From assembly GCA_949287345.1 (NCBI GenBank), contig CASEGD010000141.1, positions 1 to 6,484 on the forward strand: DNA of 6,484 nt, in the 5' to 3' direction. The position numbers and the translations under genes are program-made. This document shows positions 6,427 to 6,484 of the stretch, piece by piece. The notes under the pieces are model-generated. The model was not told the DNA's origin, did not search any database, and was given only the letters and a program-made list of their open reading frames with translations. The number at the start of each line of letters is the position of its first letter. Within the stretch, counting starts at the first letter, position 1. The DNA is from an uncultured Phascolarctobacterium sp. GTDB taxonomy: Bacteria; Bacillota; Negativicutes; Acidaminococcales; Acidaminococcaceae.

Positions 6427-6484
6427 CTTCCGGCGCAGTCTGTTTCGTAATCGTCATGGCGCGGATTCTGTTTTCAATCTCCTG
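6395..6484 (-). CDS. recA: RecA recombinase, C-terminal tail only
   Basis: Only the last 29 codons and the TAA stop (6397-6395) are inside the window. They read EIENRIRAM followed by an acidic tail rich in Glu, Ala and Pro that ends EIAEPEE. A helix of this kind followed by a short acidic tail is the usual end of bacterial RecA, where the tail tempers DNA binding. The fragment is too short to identify by itself; the assignment rests on the tail's character and on recX directly downstream, overlapping it in another frame. The rest of the gene lies beyond the right edge. Confidence 0.8.
   Translation of the reverse strand, partial: QEIENRIRAMTITKQTAPEGEAEIAEPEE

Noticed and set aside
1..6484. 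Mobile element, CRISPR array, tRNA, defence island or other new system
   Set aside because: All long stretches are accounted for by housekeeping genes in one direction, and I saw no direct repeats, transposase motifs or tRNA-like folds.

Overview
The window carries five genes, all on the minus strand: the end of recA, recX, rny (ribonuclease Y), rnj (ribonuclease J) and most of ftsK. Read in the direction of transcription, from the right edge to the left, the order is recA–recX–rny–rnj–ftsK. The gene content (a membrane-anchored RNase Y, RNase J beside an FtsK/SpoIIIE-type translocase, strong Gram-positive Shine-Dalgarno sequences, frequent non-ATG starts and intermediate GC) points to a Firmicute. 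A Negativicute is my best guess, from the general look of the proteins and not from a diagnostic marker.

Layout. Positions 6395-6484 hold the last 29 codons of recA, whose end overlaps the start of recX (5893-6426). A 127-nt gap follows, with a good sigma-A-type promoter, a possible hairpin and an intrinsic terminator that sits just before the ribosome binding site of rny (4221-5765). rny is followed by its own terminator (4180-4205). rnj has a separate promoter (4088-4116) with an inverted repeat in its spacer and an 80-nt leader. ftsK starts 25 nt after the rnj reading frame ends, has no visible promoter of its own, and runs off the left edge just as its C-terminal gamma domain begins. Apart from the gaps at 4000-4220 and 5766-5892 the window is almost fully coding.

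How the genes relate. RecA and its modulator RecX act in recombination and SOS control. RNase Y (endonuclease) and RNase J (5'-3' exonuclease/endonuclease) are central enzymes of Gram-positive mRNA decay. FtsK moves chromosomal DNA through the closing septum. These are housekeeping genes; I see no mobile element, CRISPR array, RNA gene or defence system.

The main anomaly is in rnj. The reading frame breaks at 3091-3094 exactly where about ten very conserved beta-CASP residues should follow Thr-Gly-Ser-Gln-Gly. About 28 nt seem to be missing, leaving two frames joined by an ATGA stop/start overlap. This may be a sequencing or assembly error, a strain-specific mutation, or, less likely, a functional split enzyme. 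Two further points deserve a look: the terminator between the only visible promoter and rny (possible attenuation), and an rny start signal in which a perfect 11-nt Shine-Dalgarno sequence swallows the GTG codon and points to an in-frame ATT.
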